A stretch of 64,000 nucleotides of DNA from Desulfoluna spongiiphila (GCF_900101345.1 NZ_FMUX01000005.1:248001-312000), one strand, 5' to 3'; positions 54,439 through 63,108 are shown, counted from the first letter of the stretch. Notes: generated by a model from the sequence alone, not told the origin. Numbers and translations: made by a program.

Positions 54439-55671
54439 ATGGGCAACATTGGTCAAATTATTATTTACATCATTATGATCTGCGCTGTTCTGGGTGCATT
54501 TTCATACATCAAGGATGATGAGAGCCCCCTTGGGCAGGAGTTCCTTGAGGGTCTTCACAGCATCGGTCCCATCTTCATCCCCACCGCCGGTATCCTTGCT
54601 GCCAGCCCCTACCTGTCCGCCTTCGTAAAAAGCGTATGCGGTCCCATGTTCAATGCCATCGGTGCTGACCCTGCCATTGCAGCCACCACCATCATTGCCG
54701 TTGATATGGGTGGTTACCAGCTTGCCGATGTCCTGGCTCTTTCCCGCGAAGGCTGGATCATGGCCATGGTTGTTGGTTACATGTCCGGTGCAACCATCGT
54801 CTTCTCTATCCCCGTGGGTCTTACCATGCTGGATAAAAAAGACCACAAATACATGGCTCTCGGTGTCATGGCCGGTCTCCTCAGTATTCCCATCGGTGTC
54901 TTCATTTCCTGCAGCATGCTCTCCATCTCCGACATGATGGTTCGCGGCATGATCTCCGTAAACGCCGAATCAGCCTTTGCTCTGGGTCTTACGTTCAAGA
55001 TGATTTTCCTGAACCTCATGCCCCTGACCATTTTCTGTGTGAGTCTTGCAATCGGTCTGAAGATGGTCCCCAATACCATGATCAAGGGCTTTCTCTTCTT
55101 CGGTCGCAGCATGAACATCGCTCTGACCCTGGTGCTTGTCTTCTCCATCGTTGAATACTTCACCGGGTTCTTCGCCAACGTCTTCGGTTCCTGGGGTTTT
55201 GACCCCATCATCGCGGACGAGGCAGACAACTTCCGTGCCCTGGAAGTTGCAGGCTTTATCGGGATCATGCTCTGCGGTGCCTTCCCCATGGTTTACCTGA
55301 TCAAGAAGTACGCAGCCGGTCCCATGGACAAGGTGGGTCACATGGTTGGTCTTGAGAGCACCGGTGCTGCCGGTATCCTCGCCGCCGCCGCCAACATCCT
55401 TGCCATGTTCCGCCTCATCGCCGACATGCGTCCCAAGGACAAGGTTCTGTGTGTTGCCTTCTCCGTATGCGCCGCCTTTACCTTTGGCGATCACCTCTCC
55501 TTTACCGCCAACTTCCAGCCCAACATGATCCTTCCGGTCATGGCCGGCAAGCTCCTCGGCGGGGCTTCTGGTTTCGGTCTGGCGTACCTTCTCTCTGTTC
55601 CCGCGGCCCTGGCCCTGGAGAAAGAAGAGGAAGAAAACGGCGCACCCGAAGAGGTTTGCGCCGCTGCCTGA
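54439..55671 (+). CDS. eutH: EutH ethanolamine transporter
   Basis: A 410-residue polytopic membrane protein with about ten hydrophobic helices, matching EutH throughout (SIGPIFIPTAGILAASPYLSAF, AVDMGGYQLADVLA, FGDHLSFTANFQPNM). EutH assists ethanolamine uptake across the inner membrane, especially when the substrate is scarce or protonated. AGGAG lies 7 bases before ATG 54439. It is a separate transcript: an ANTAR-type leader stands before it and a strong terminator follows, so it can be induced apart from eutSPVW. Confidence 0.95.
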   Translation: MGNIGQIIIYIIMICAVLGAFSYIKDDESPLGQEFLEGLHSIGPIFIPTAGILAASPYLSAFVKSVCGPMFNAIGADPAIAATTIIAVDMGGYQLADVLALSREGWIMAMVVGYMSGATIVFSIPVGLTMLDKKDHKYMALGVMAGLLSIPIGVFISCSMLSISDMMVRGMISVNAESAFALGLTFKMIFLNLMPLTIFCVSLAIGLKMVPNTMIKGFLFFGRSMNIALTLVLVFSIVEYFTGFFANVFGSWGFDPIIADEADNFRALEVAGFIGIMLCGAFPMVYLIKKYAAGPMDKVGHMVGLESTGAAGILAAAANILAMFRLIADMRPKDKVLCVAFSVCAAFTFGDHLSFTANFQPNMILPVMAGKLLGGASGFGLAYLLSVPAALALEKEEEENGAPEEVCAAA

Positions 55672-55769
55672 TCCGCGCATTGACTGCGGATGTGTCCTGC
55701 AAGTGACGATGGGTCCGCCATGGGCTGACAATCGTCCGCATATTCCGGACACCGCGACGTAAGATCCAT

Positions 55770-55805
55770 ATGGCCGCACACATTATGTGTGCGGCCATTT
55801 TTTGT
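55770..55805 (+). terminator. Terminator of eutH
   Basis: ATGGCCGCACAC (55770-55781) pairs perfectly with GTGTGCGGCCAT (55787-55798) around ATTAT, followed by a run of T residues. Confidence 0.93.
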
Positions 55806-56284
55806 TGTGTTGTGTGCCTGTCGGGTTGCTCATGGCATGAAGGGGTCGAAACGGGGCTGGGGTCCATATTTACGGCGGGTTATTCGGCGCGGGGTTTGGG
55901 TGGTCTGGTTGGGTTTTGTTGTGTGGTGTTCTCTTTGTAGTAACATGTGGATCAAAGGATTTCGGGGCAGGGTGTCTGTGTGAAATTTGGCATGTGATTT
56001 GCACGATGTGTTTACAGCCTAACTCCTTGATGTCATGTTGGATGGTACTTTCACGGGCCGGTGTCTGTGGCAGGGCCCGCGGCCAGCTTTTTTTGCTGAA
56101 AAATTTGAGAAGCTTTCAGGGGTTAGTTAATGGTGCTCTGGCGAAAATATATCGTTAATGCAAGGCGTTCCGATCTTTGTTGCAGCCTTTGAAAGGGGTT
56201 GGACATCAGGACGAACCGTCTGTGTTGAAAAAAAGGCTTGTCAATTTTCATGTGGTTATGGTACGCACTAAACAACTTATTTTG
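55806..56284. other. Promoter region of eutSPVW
   Basis: About 480 bases between the eutH terminator and the eutS leader. It contains the -24/-12-like element at 55987-56004. No gene is supported. The remainder would be a long 5' leader of about 270 bases before the ANTAR element. Confidence 0.4.
55987..56004 (+). promoter_or_regulatory. Sigma54-type (-24/-12) promoter candidate for eutSPVW
   Basis: TTGGCATGTGATTTGCAC matches the consensus with GG at 55989-55990 and GC at 56001-56002, exactly 10 bases between them, and one clear departure (T for C after TGGCA). A sigma54 promoter would need an enhancer-binding activator, which is not encoded in this window. Confidence 0.4.
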
Positions 56285-56372
56285 TTACACAACGAAGTGT
56301 AATATCAGCAGCGATGATGCTTGTTTCGGGGGAGAGAATGTCTGGTCCCCGGTACAAGCTTTTTTTGTTTTT
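56285..56372 (+). promoter_or_regulatory. ANTAR-type antiterminator/terminator leader of eutS
   Basis: P1: TTACAC (56285-56290) and GTGTAA (56297-56302) enclose AACGAA, with A1 and G4. P2: AGC/GCT (56310-56321) around GATGAT, with G4. Terminator: GCTTGT (56319-56324) with ACAAGC (56354-56359) and inner CGGGG/CCCCG pairs, then seven T, G, five T. The left arm of the terminator overlaps the right arm of P2, so EutV bound at P1-P2 should prevent termination. Confidence 0.8.
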
Positions 56373-56382
56373 GGGGGACGAT

Positions 56383-56742
56383 GTGATAGTTGACGCAAGC
56401 GAACAGAAGCAACGGGTAATTCAAGAGTATGTGCCGGGTAAACAGGTGACCCTGGCCCATGTGATCGCCAGCCCCCACAAAAGTATTTACATGAAGCTCG
56501 GGCTGGATGACGAGGCGGGTGACGCCATCGGGATCCTGACCATTACGCCGAGTGAAGGGGTGATCATTGCCGCAGACATCGCCACCAAGGCGGCAGGGGT
56601 CGAGATCGGTTTTCTGGACCGGTTCGGCGGCTCCCTGGTCCTGGTGGGGGATGTGTCCAGCGTGGAATCGGCCCTTAAAGGGGTCCTTGACTACTTTGAC
56701 GAGGTGCTGCATTACGCCTCCGTCGAAATGACACGGTCCTGA
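56383..56742 (+). CDS. eutS: EutS microcompartment shell protein
   Basis: A 119-residue BMC-domain protein; [20 protein letters not shown] and [19 protein letters not shown] are the EutS signatures, and the C-terminal EMTRS matches the family end. EutS forms bent hexamers in the shell of the ethanolamine microcompartment. I start it at GTG 56383, with GGGGGA (56373-56378) before it. This gives the family's normal length (E. coli 111), whereas an in-frame ATG at 56338 would lie within the leader terminator and add 15 unmatched residues. eutP follows after 3 bases. Confidence 0.9.
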   Translation: MIVDASEQKQRVIQEYVPGKQVTLAHVIASPHKSIYMKLGLDDEAGDAIGILTITPSEGVIIAADIATKAAGVEIGFLDRFGGSLVLVGDVSSVESALKGVLDYFDEVLHYASVEMTRS

Positions 56743-56745
56743 TCC

Positions 56746-57186
56746 ATGGCAGACGGCACGAAACAGAAAAAGATGATGCTCATCGGCGAATCCGGGGTGG
56801 GCAAAACCACCTTGATTCAGGTGCTCTCGGGAGAGGGTTTCTCATCGAAGAAGACCCAGGCCGTTGAGTTTTGTGGCCGGTTCATTGACACCCCCGGAGA
56901 GTTTCTTGAAAACAGGCGGTTTTATCCGGCCCTGATCACCTCGTCGGCAGATTGCGATGTGGTGGCCATGGTGCAGGACGCCACGCGGATCAGCAGCTTG
57001 TTTCCACCACAGTTTTCCACTATTTTCACCCGGAAAGTCATCGGGATCGTGACCAAGATCGATGTCGAAGGCTGCAACGTGGAAAGGGCGGAACGATTCC
57101 TGGCAAACGCCGGGGTAAAAGAGATTATCCGGTCAAGTTCAAAGACGAACGTCGGCCTTGATATATTGCAGGAGTTGTTGGCCTGA
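56746..57186 (+). CDS. eutP: EutP GTPase-like protein
   Basis: A 146-residue small P-loop protein: Walker A is LIGESGVGKTTLIQ, the switch region IDTPGEFLENRRFY, and the G4-type motif is IVTKIDVE, with SSSKTN as G5. This matches EutP/PduV. EutP has been described as an acetate kinase in ethanolamine pathways and its relative PduV as a shell-associated protein. It lies 3 bases after eutS and 61 before eutV, in one operon. Confidence 0.93.
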   Translation: MADGTKQKKMMLIGESGVGKTTLIQVLSGEGFSSKKTQAVEFCGRFIDTPGEFLENRRFYPALITSSADCDVVAMVQDATRISSLFPPQFSTIFTRKVIGIVTKIDVEGCNVERAERFLANAGVKEIIRSSSKTNVGLDILQELLA

Positions 57187-57247
57187 AACCATGAAGGACG
57201 CGTCCTTATTTCAGGCGGCACACGAAACACGCAGGAGTTAAGAAAGC

Positions 57248-57817
57248 ATGGGGTACAGAATTGTCATAGCGGATGACGAGCCCATCACCCGCATGGACAT
57301 TCGGGAAATTCTCGAAGGGGCCGGCTACGAGGTGCTGGGTGAGGCGTCCGACGGCTTTGATGCCGTGGAGATGTGCCGCAAGCACAAACCGGATCTGGTG
57401 TTGATGGACATCAAGATGCCGCTTCTGGACGGACTCAAGGCGTCCCGTATGATCCGGGACGAAAACACCGCAGGGGGAATCCTTCTCCTGACGGCGTACA
57501 GCGGCAAAGAGTTTGTGGAACAGGCCAAGGATGTCGGCGTCATGGGCTATGTTGTAAAGCCCGTGAAAGAAGAATCCCTCTTGCCCATGGTGGAGATTGC
57601 CGTGGCCAAGGGCGCTGAGATTGCCAAAATTGAAAGCGACATGCAGAAAGCCCAGGGGCAGCTCGAAGGCCGGAAGATGGTGGAGCGCGCCAAGGGGATC
57701 CTGATGAAGGCCTACAACATCAGTGAAGAGGTGGCCTACAACAGGATCCGGAAGCTGAGCATGGACAAGCGGTGCTCCATGAAGGAGATCGCAAAGGTTA
57801 TCGTTTTAAACGGGTAA
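57248..57817 (+). CDS. eutV: EutV response regulator with ANTAR RNA-binding domain
   Basis: A 189-residue regulator. The receiver domain has D9, D10 and phospho-acceptor D54 (LVLMDIKMPLLDG) and the conserved Lys in YVVKPVKEE. The last ~65 residues are an ANTAR domain (KMVERAKGILMKAYNISEEVAYNRIRKLSMDKRCSM, seen at 139-175). Phosphorylated EutV dimers bind paired hexaloop hairpins in nascent RNA and stop terminators from forming. Three matching RNA elements lie in this locus, before eutH, eutS and eutA. Its kinase gene eutW starts 18 bases downstream. Confidence 0.95.
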   Translation: MGYRIVIADDEPITRMDIREILEGAGYEVLGEASDGFDAVEMCRKHKPDLVLMDIKMPLLDGLKASRMIRDENTAGGILLLTAYSGKEFVEQAKDVGVMGYVVKPVKEESLLPMVEIAVAKGAEIAKIESDMQKAQGQLEGRKMVERAKGILMKAYNISEEVAYNRIRKLSMDKRCSMKEIAKVIVLNG

Positions 57818-57835
57818 CCGGATAGAAGGGAATCA

Positions 57836-59311
57836 ATGGGGATTCACATGATCGAAGAACTTTGCTGCAAACACAACGACCTCACCGCCAAGGATATCGC
57901 CAAGCTGAAATCCGTGGCGGAGAACCTCGGGATGATAGCCGACTGCACGGGCGCGGATATTTTTATAGACTGCATCACGCGCGACCCGGACGAGGCGGTG
58001 GTTGTGGCCCAGGCCAAGCCCAACAGCCAGGAGTCCCTGTACAAGGGGTCCGTGGTGGGGGAGCTGGCCTACCGGAGCAAAGAGCCTGCGGTCCTGAGAA
58101 CCCTGGATGTGGGCATGCCCACTTCCGACATGTGGGCCGTGACCCAGGAGAACAAGAACGTTCGCCAGAACGTCTCGCCCATCAAGAACGACGAAGGCCG
58201 CGTCATCGGCGTGCTCATTGCGGAGAAGGACATCACCGACCATGTGAAGACCAAGAACAACCTCTCGGTCCTTTCCCGCACCACCGAGCAGCTGATGGAG
58301 GCCCTGATGACATCGCGTCACCGGGACCACAACCTGCCGTACCACGACAGCGACGGCATCGTGATGTTCAACGAATCCGGCATCTCCACCTACGCCAACC
58401 CGGTGGCCGAGACCATTTACCGGAAGCTCGGGTACCTGGACAAGCTGGAGGGGATCCATTTTTCCAACATGGCCCTGGACCAGGTGGTGTTCCAGGATGT
58501 CCTTGAAAAAAGGCAGCTGAGCCACAATGAAGTCAAGGTGGGCAGCCTGGTGTTGAACCTGAAATACGCCGTGATGAAGAACAGGGATTTCAACGTATCG
58601 GGAGTTGTGATGCTGATGAGGGATGAGACGGACGTCAAAGCCAAAGAGAAGGAGCTGATTCTCAAGTCCGTGGCCATCAGGGAGATTCACCACCGGGTGA
58701 AGAACAACCTGCAGACCATCGCCAGTCTTCTCAGGCTCCAGTCCCGGCGTGTGGACAACGTCTCGGCAAAGACCGCCTTCAGCGAGAGCATCAGCCGCGT
58801 GCTGAGCATCGCGGCCACCCACGAGATCCTCGCCCAGAACGGCGTGGACGACGTGGACCTTCTTACCATGCTCCAGCGCATCAAGAGCAGCATCGTGGAT
58901 TACTCTGTGGTGGGGGGCAAGGAGGTTCGGATCTCCATTCAGGGAGACACCTTCATGTGCAACTCCGATACGGCCACCTCCATTGCCCTGGTCACCAACG
59001 AGGTGATCCAGAACAGCTTGAAGCACGCCTTCAAGGGGCGGGAAAAGGGCACCATCTGCGTGGAGATCTGCAAGGCTTCCACCTACGGCAATATTGTTAT
59101 CACCGATGATGGTGTGGGCTTTGACGTGGGGCAGGTGAGGGAAGGGGCTTTGGGGACTCGGATTGTCAACAGCATTGTTAAAGACAAGCTCCACGGAACC
59201 CTCACCACCGCGTCGGGAGACGGGGGCACCAAGGTGCTCTTTGACTTTCCCCTGGATGAGGCCACGAGTCAGGATAATCCTGAATACCCGAGCCTGACGC
59301 AAACGAACTGA
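57836..59311 (+). CDS. eutW: EutW sensor histidine kinase
   Basis: A 491-residue soluble kinase. An N-terminal sensor domain of the type found in EutW/PdtaS (residues ~5-140), a PAS domain (~160-265, DSDGIVMFNESGIS), then a HisKA_2-type H box around residue 285 (IREIHHRVKNNLQTIASLLRLQSRR) and a HATPase domain with VTNEVIQNSLKHAF and ITDDGVGFD. It has no membrane segment, so it acts in the cytoplasm, where EutW senses ethanolamine. It phosphorylates EutV. AAGGG lies 5 bases before ATG 57836. Confidence 0.94.
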   Translation: MGIHMIEELCCKHNDLTAKDIAKLKSVAENLGMIADCTGADIFIDCITRDPDEAVVVAQAKPNSQESLYKGSVVGELAYRSKEPAVLRTLDVGMPTSDMWAVTQENKNVRQNVSPIKNDEGRVIGVLIAEKDITDHVKTKNNLSVLSRTTEQLMEALMTSRHRDHNLPYHDSDGIVMFNESGISTYANPVAETIYRKLGYLDKLEGIHFSNMALDQVVFQDVLEKRQLSHNEVKVGSLVLNLKYAVMKNRDFNVSGVVMLMRDETDVKAKEKELILKSVAIREIHHRVKNNLQTIASLLRLQSRRVDNVSAKTAFSESISRVLSIAATHEILAQNGVDDVDLLTMLQRIKSSIVDYSVVGGKEVRISIQGDTFMCNSDTATSIALVTNEVIQNSLKHAFKGREKGTICVEICKASTYGNIVITDDGVGFDVGQVREGALGTRIVNSIVKDKLHGTLTTASGDGGTKVLFDFPLDEATSQDNPEYPSLTQTN

Positions 59312-59365
59312 ACACACCCGGGGGGCCGGTCAGACCGGCGTAACCCGTAGAGAAAAAAATAGGAA

Positions 59366-59455
59366 GTCTCCACAATGGGGTGGGGACGCCAAAAGGCGAT
59401 GAAGCCTGGAGAAGCCGCAGACCGTTGCGGAGATCTTCAGGCTTTTTTTGTTTTT
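59366..59455 (+). promoter_or_regulatory. ANTAR-type antiterminator/terminator leader of eutA
   Basis: P1: GTCTCCAC (59366-59373) and GTGGGGAC (59380-59387) form an 8-bp stem around AATGGG, with A1 and G4. P2: AGGC/GCCT (59394-59407) around GATGAA. Terminator: AAGCCTG (59402-59408) with CAGGCTT (59438-59444), inner CCGCA/TGCGG pairs, then T-runs to 59455. The terminator's left arm overlaps P2. This is the clearest of the three leaders, within the 190-base gap between eutW and eutA. Confidence 0.85.
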
Positions 59456-59503
59456 GGACCGCAGACATAAGGTCAGGATCGCAGAAAGGGACGGAGTTTA
59501 TCC

Positions 59504-60934
59504 ATGAAAGAGAGCATCTTAAGCGTCGGTATTGATATCGGTACCTCCACCACTCAGTTGGTTTTCAGCCGGATCACCATTGAAAACACGGCCTCCATGA
59601 TATCCGTTCCCCGCATCAAGATCGCCGATAAAGAGGTCATTTACCGAAGCGATATCCACTTTACCCCTTTGAAATCCACCACCGAAATCGATGGGGAGAA
59701 GGTACGCCTCATCGTCAAGCACGAGTACGAGAAGGCAGGGGTTACCCCGGAGCAGGTCCAGACCGGGGCCGTCATCATCACCGGTGAGACCGCCCGGAAA
59801 GAAAACGCCGCCGAGGTACAGAAAGCCCTCTCCCATTTTGCCGGAGAGTTTGTGGTGGCAACGGCAGGGCCCGCCCTTGAGGGCATCATCGCAGGAAAAG
59901 GGGCCAACGCCTCGGGGGAGTCCAAGAAACGCGGGGCCGTGGTGGCCAACCTCGACATCGGCGGGGGAACCACCAACATCGCGGTCTTCGACAATGGCGA
60001 GGTTATCGACACCAGCTGCCTTGATATCGGCGGGCGGCTCATCAAGGTGGACGGCGGTAAGATCGCCTACATCTCCGAGAAGATGAAAAAACTGGCCGAG
60101 TCCAATCATATTCCCGTTGCCGTTGGGCAGGCCGTGGACCGGGGGTTTCTCACCAAGATCGCCATGCGCATGAGCGAACTCCTGGAAGAGGTGATGGGCA
60201 TCCGGCCCGCCACAGACGACCTGGCCCTGATCTGCACCGACAAGGATCTCCGGCGTGACTACACCATCGATTACGTCACCATCTCCGGCGGGGTGGCCGA
60301 CTGCCTGACAGAGGAGATTACCTGCGACACCTTTTTATACGGGGACATCGGCCTGCTGCTGGGCCAGGCCATTGCCCACTCCCTCATCGGGGAAGGCATT
60401 CCCGTCCTGGCATCCGCCGAAACCATCGGCGCCACGGTGGTGGGGGCCGGTTCCCACACCACGGACATCAGCGGAAGCACCATCTCCGTGAGCTGCACCT
60501 GCCTTCCCCTCCAGAACATTCCCGTTCTGAAGCTGTCCCGGGAGGACGAAGCCCTTCCCTTTGAGTCCTGGGGCGGGATCATTCGGGACAAGGTGGCCTG
60601 GTACAGGCTCCAGGAAGGGGAGAAGCAGATGCCGGCTCTGGCCTTCAAGGGGCCCAGGGACATCGGCTTTGAGCAGATCCATGTCCTTGCTGAGAGCATC
60701 CTCGAGGGCATGGATGCGGTGATGCAGGAGGACGCTCCCCTGACCGTGGTGGTTGAAAACGACCTGGCCAAGGCCCTGGGCCAGACCCTCCAGATCAAGC
60801 TGGGGGATCGCAAAGAGGTCATCTGCATCGACACGGTAAAGGTTGAAAACGGCGACTACATCGACATCGGTCGCAAGCTTGCCGGGGGCAACGTGGTCCC
60901 CGTCATCGTCAAGACATTGTTGTTCAGCTATTGA
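59504..60934 (+). CDS. eutA: EutA ethanolamine ammonia-lyase reactivating factor
   Basis: A 476-residue ASKHA-fold ATPase: phosphate-1 motif VGIDIGTSTTQLVFSR, phosphate-2/adenosine region ANLDIGGGTTNIAVFD, and the segment GRLIKVDGGKIAYIS. EutA releases inactivated cobalamin from ethanolamine ammonia-lyase (EutBC) so that a fresh adenosylcobalamin can bind, using ATP. GGACGGAG lies before ATG 59504. It is separated from eutW by its own ANTAR leader, so its expression should depend on antitermination rather than simple readthrough. Confidence 0.95.
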   Translation: MKESILSVGIDIGTSTTQLVFSRITIENTASMISVPRIKIADKEVIYRSDIHFTPLKSTTEIDGEKVRLIVKHEYEKAGVTPEQVQTGAVIITGETARKENAAEVQKALSHFAGEFVVATAGPALEGIIAGKGANASGESKKRGAVVANLDIGGGTTNIAVFDNGEVIDTSCLDIGGRLIKVDGGKIAYISEKMKKLAESNHIPVAVGQAVDRGFLTKIAMRMSELLEEVMGIRPATDDLALICTDKDLRRDYTIDYVTISGGVADCLTEEITCDTFLYGDIGLLLGQAIAHSLIGEGIPVLASAETIGATVVGAGSHTTDISGSTISVSCTCLPLQNIPVLKLSREDEALPFESWGGIIRDKVAWYRLQEGEKQMPALAFKGPRDIGFEQIHVLAESILEGMDAVMQEDAPLTVVVENDLAKALGQTLQIKLGDRKEVICIDTVKVENGDYIDIGRKLAGGNVVPVIVKTLLFSY

Positions 60935-60967
60935 GATGGCGACGCAACACAGGAATCACCTGGCGAC

Positions 60968-60989
60968 GGTAAGCCCTTAAGGGCTTACC
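60968..60989. other. Perfect palindrome between eutA and the permease gene
   Basis: GGTAAGCCC (60968-60976), TTAA, GGGCTTACC (60981-60989): a perfect 22-base palindrome, extendable outward by GGCGA / TCGCC. It has no T-run, so it is either an RNA-stabilising or pausing hairpin or an operator for a dimeric DNA-binding protein. Confidence 0.6.
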
Positions 60990-61104
60990 GCTTCGCCAAA
61001 AGAAATAAAGGAGGGCGATAGAAGAGACGAGACAGAGCAGACGGTTTTATTGATGAAGTCGACGAGATGATTTTTTCAAGAATACTGTTTTTCAAGGAGG
61101 CGTT

Positions 61105-62565
61105 ATGTCAGGCAACAGTGCGGTAAAAGTTCAAGACGATTATTACGCGCAGAGGGAATTGAAAAAAGGAGCGGCAGGTTGGGTCCTTCTCTCCTTTCTG
61201 GGCGTTGCTTACGTGATTTCCGGTGATTTTGCCGGGTGGAACTTTGGTATCGAAAAAGCTGGGTGGGGTGGTCTTCTCATCGCCACGGTCCTCATGGCAG
61301 TCATGTACACCAGCATGGTGCTCGCAGAGGCCGAGCTGGCAACCATCATGCCCTCGGCGGGCGGCGGATCCGAGTTTGCCAAGCGGGCCTTCGGCCCCCT
61401 GGGCGGATACATCACAGGCACGGCGATTCTTCTGGAATACGCCATCGCCCCTGCAGCCATTGCTTGTTTCATTGCCGGGTACTGCGGCTCCCTCTTCGGC
61501 GCCGGAGGCTCCCTCATCGGCATGGTGCCCGAGGCCATGCAGGGCGGTGTCTCCATACTGCTGGGCGGCACCTGGATGACCAAGGCTCTTTTTTACGGCA
61601 TCTTTGTGGGTGTTCACCTCTACGGCGTGGGCGAGGCCCTGACCTTGATCATGGTGGTTACCGTTATTGCCGTGGCCGCCCTTGTGGCCTTCATCGTCTC
61701 GATGATCCCCCATTTCAACATGGCCAACCTCTTTGACATGAAGCCCGCGGCCGATGTGGCAGGCGCAACCGCCTTTCTGCCCAACGGCTGGCTCGGGGTC
61801 TGGGCGGCGCTTCCCTTCGGGATGTGGTTTTTCCTCGGGGTGGAAGGGGTGCCCCTGGCCGCGGAAGAGTGCCAGGATCCTACCAAGGACATGCCGAAGG
61901 CCATTATTGTTTCCATGACCACGCTTCTGATCTTTGCCGCTCTGATCCTCTTTTTCGGGCCCGGCGGCTCCTCGGCTTTTCTTATCCGTGACGCGGCCGA
62001 CCCCCTCATCGGGGCCATCCAGTCTCCCAACGCCTACGGCGGGCCGACCTTTGTCAGCCGCCTGATCAACGTGGTGGGCCTGGCCGGTCTCGTGGCCAGC
62101 TTCTTCTCGCTCATCTACGGCGCATCCCGGCAGTTTTTTGCCATGAGCCGTGCGGGCATGCTGCCCACATTTTTGTCCCTTACCGGGACGCGCAAGACCC
62201 CGTATGTCTCGCTCATCGTTATCGGGTCCATCGGGTTTGCCCTCTCCCTTGTGGTGGACGGCGACAGCCTGCTGGTGGTGGCGGTATTCGGTGCCTCCAT
62301 CTCCTACATCATGATGACGGCATCTCACTATGTGTTGCGCGTCAAGGAGCCCGACCTTCACCGTCCCTACAGGACCCCGGGGGGCAAGATCACCTCCGGC
62401 GTCAGCACCGTCCTTGGCTGTTTCGCTTTTGTGGCCTGTTACCTGGCCAACGCCAAGATGACCATGATCGCAGCCCTCGTCTTCGTGCTGCTGATTGTTT
62501 ACTACCTGGTCTACAGTCGTCATCACCTCATCGACTACGACCCGTCCGAAGACGACTTGAATTAG
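61105..62565 (+). CDS. eat: APC-family ethanolamine permease
   Basis: A 486-residue amino-acid/polyamine/organocation transporter with about 12 membrane helices, matching ethanolamine permeases: LLSFLGVAYVISGDFAGWNFGIEKAGWGG at the start (residues 28-56), EAELATIMPSAGGG, and FFLGVEGVPLAAEECQDP in the middle. It would import ethanolamine with protons. AAGGAGG precedes ATG 61105. It sits between eutA and eutB, so its substrate fits. Together with EutH this gives the locus two unrelated ethanolamine transporters. Confidence 0.9.
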   Translation: MSGNSAVKVQDDYYAQRELKKGAAGWVLLSFLGVAYVISGDFAGWNFGIEKAGWGGLLIATVLMAVMYTSMVLAEAELATIMPSAGGGSEFAKRAFGPLGGYITGTAILLEYAIAPAAIACFIAGYCGSLFGAGGSLIGMVPEAMQGGVSILLGGTWMTKALFYGIFVGVHLYGVGEALTLIMVVTVIAVAALVAFIVSMIPHFNMANLFDMKPAADVAGATAFLPNGWLGVWAALPFGMWFFLGVEGVPLAAEECQDPTKDMPKAIIVSMTTLLIFAALILFFGPGGSSAFLIRDAADPLIGAIQSPNAYGGPTFVSRLINVVGLAGLVASFFSLIYGASRQFFAMSRAGMLPTFLSLTGTRKTPYVSLIVIGSIGFALSLVVDGDSLLVVAVFGASISYIMMTASHYVLRVKEPDLHRPYRTPGGKITSGVSTVLGCFAFVACYLANAKMTMIAALVFVLLIVYYLVYSRHHLIDYDPSEDDLN

Positions 62566-63108
62566 GTTTTACATCATCGGCCGGCTCCGGAGCGTCACAG
62601 CCCGGGCCGACCGATGAGGCAACATATGATGACATGACGGCCCCGCCCAGGCGGGGCCGTCCAAAGCGGATTCCCTTACAAAGGCGTTCGGGAGAAGTGC
62701 ACCACGGTGGAAGGACGGGCCCATGTCCGCCCTCCGCCGAGCTCGGCAGGAGCGCACGCGTTCGACTCAATGGCGACTCGACACGCAGGCGACCCGCAGC
62801 ATCGAAAGAGGCGCCGAGCTGTCGAAGCGCCATGCAGCGCAGGTGTTTTGCCGTTTCTGCGTCATGTAAGGGAACAGGCCGACCTTGAACGGGGTGGGGC
62901 CTGCAAACTCCAATTTGCCCGATGACTTTGGCCGCATTACCGGAAGAGGTGTGTGCCTTGTTTCCTTACTCCAACGAAACACCCTGCTCATGGGAGACTT
63001 CCATGTCCGTCAGGCATGATCCCGCACTCTGTGCACTCGTCATTGGTTGAGGCGTGCGCAGGAAATAACGACGCAGCGTTTTACTCTACTTAAGATAAGG
63101 ACGTACAC
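62566..63108. other. 543-base leader before eutB
   Basis: No gene is supported. GACGGCCCCGCC (62638-62649) pairs perfectly with GGCGGGGCCGTC (62652-62663), a very stable hairpin without a T-run. At 62762-62781 TCGACTC and GACTCGA enclose AATGGC, like an ANTAR P1 hairpin, but no P2 or terminator goes with it. No cobalamin-riboswitch core (GCCACTG box) was found. The middle part is GC-rich with many short inverted repeats and looks unlike the other intergenic regions. Confidence 0.45.

Noticed and set aside
60990..61104. ANTAR-like leader before the permease gene (TTGATGAAGTC near 61052)
   Set aside because: The GATGAA stretch is not closed by a stem and no hexaloop hairpin or terminator accompanies it.
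62762..62781. Fourth ANTAR P1-like hairpin (hexaloop AATGGC) before eutB
   Set aside because: The stem has an internal mismatch and there is no second hairpin with a GATGAW loop and no overlapping terminator after it; kept only as a note in the eutB leader.
62566..63108. Cobalamin riboswitch expected before a B12-dependent enzyme gene
   Set aside because: The conserved GCCACTG box and the usual GGTG...GGGAA order could not be found on either strand.
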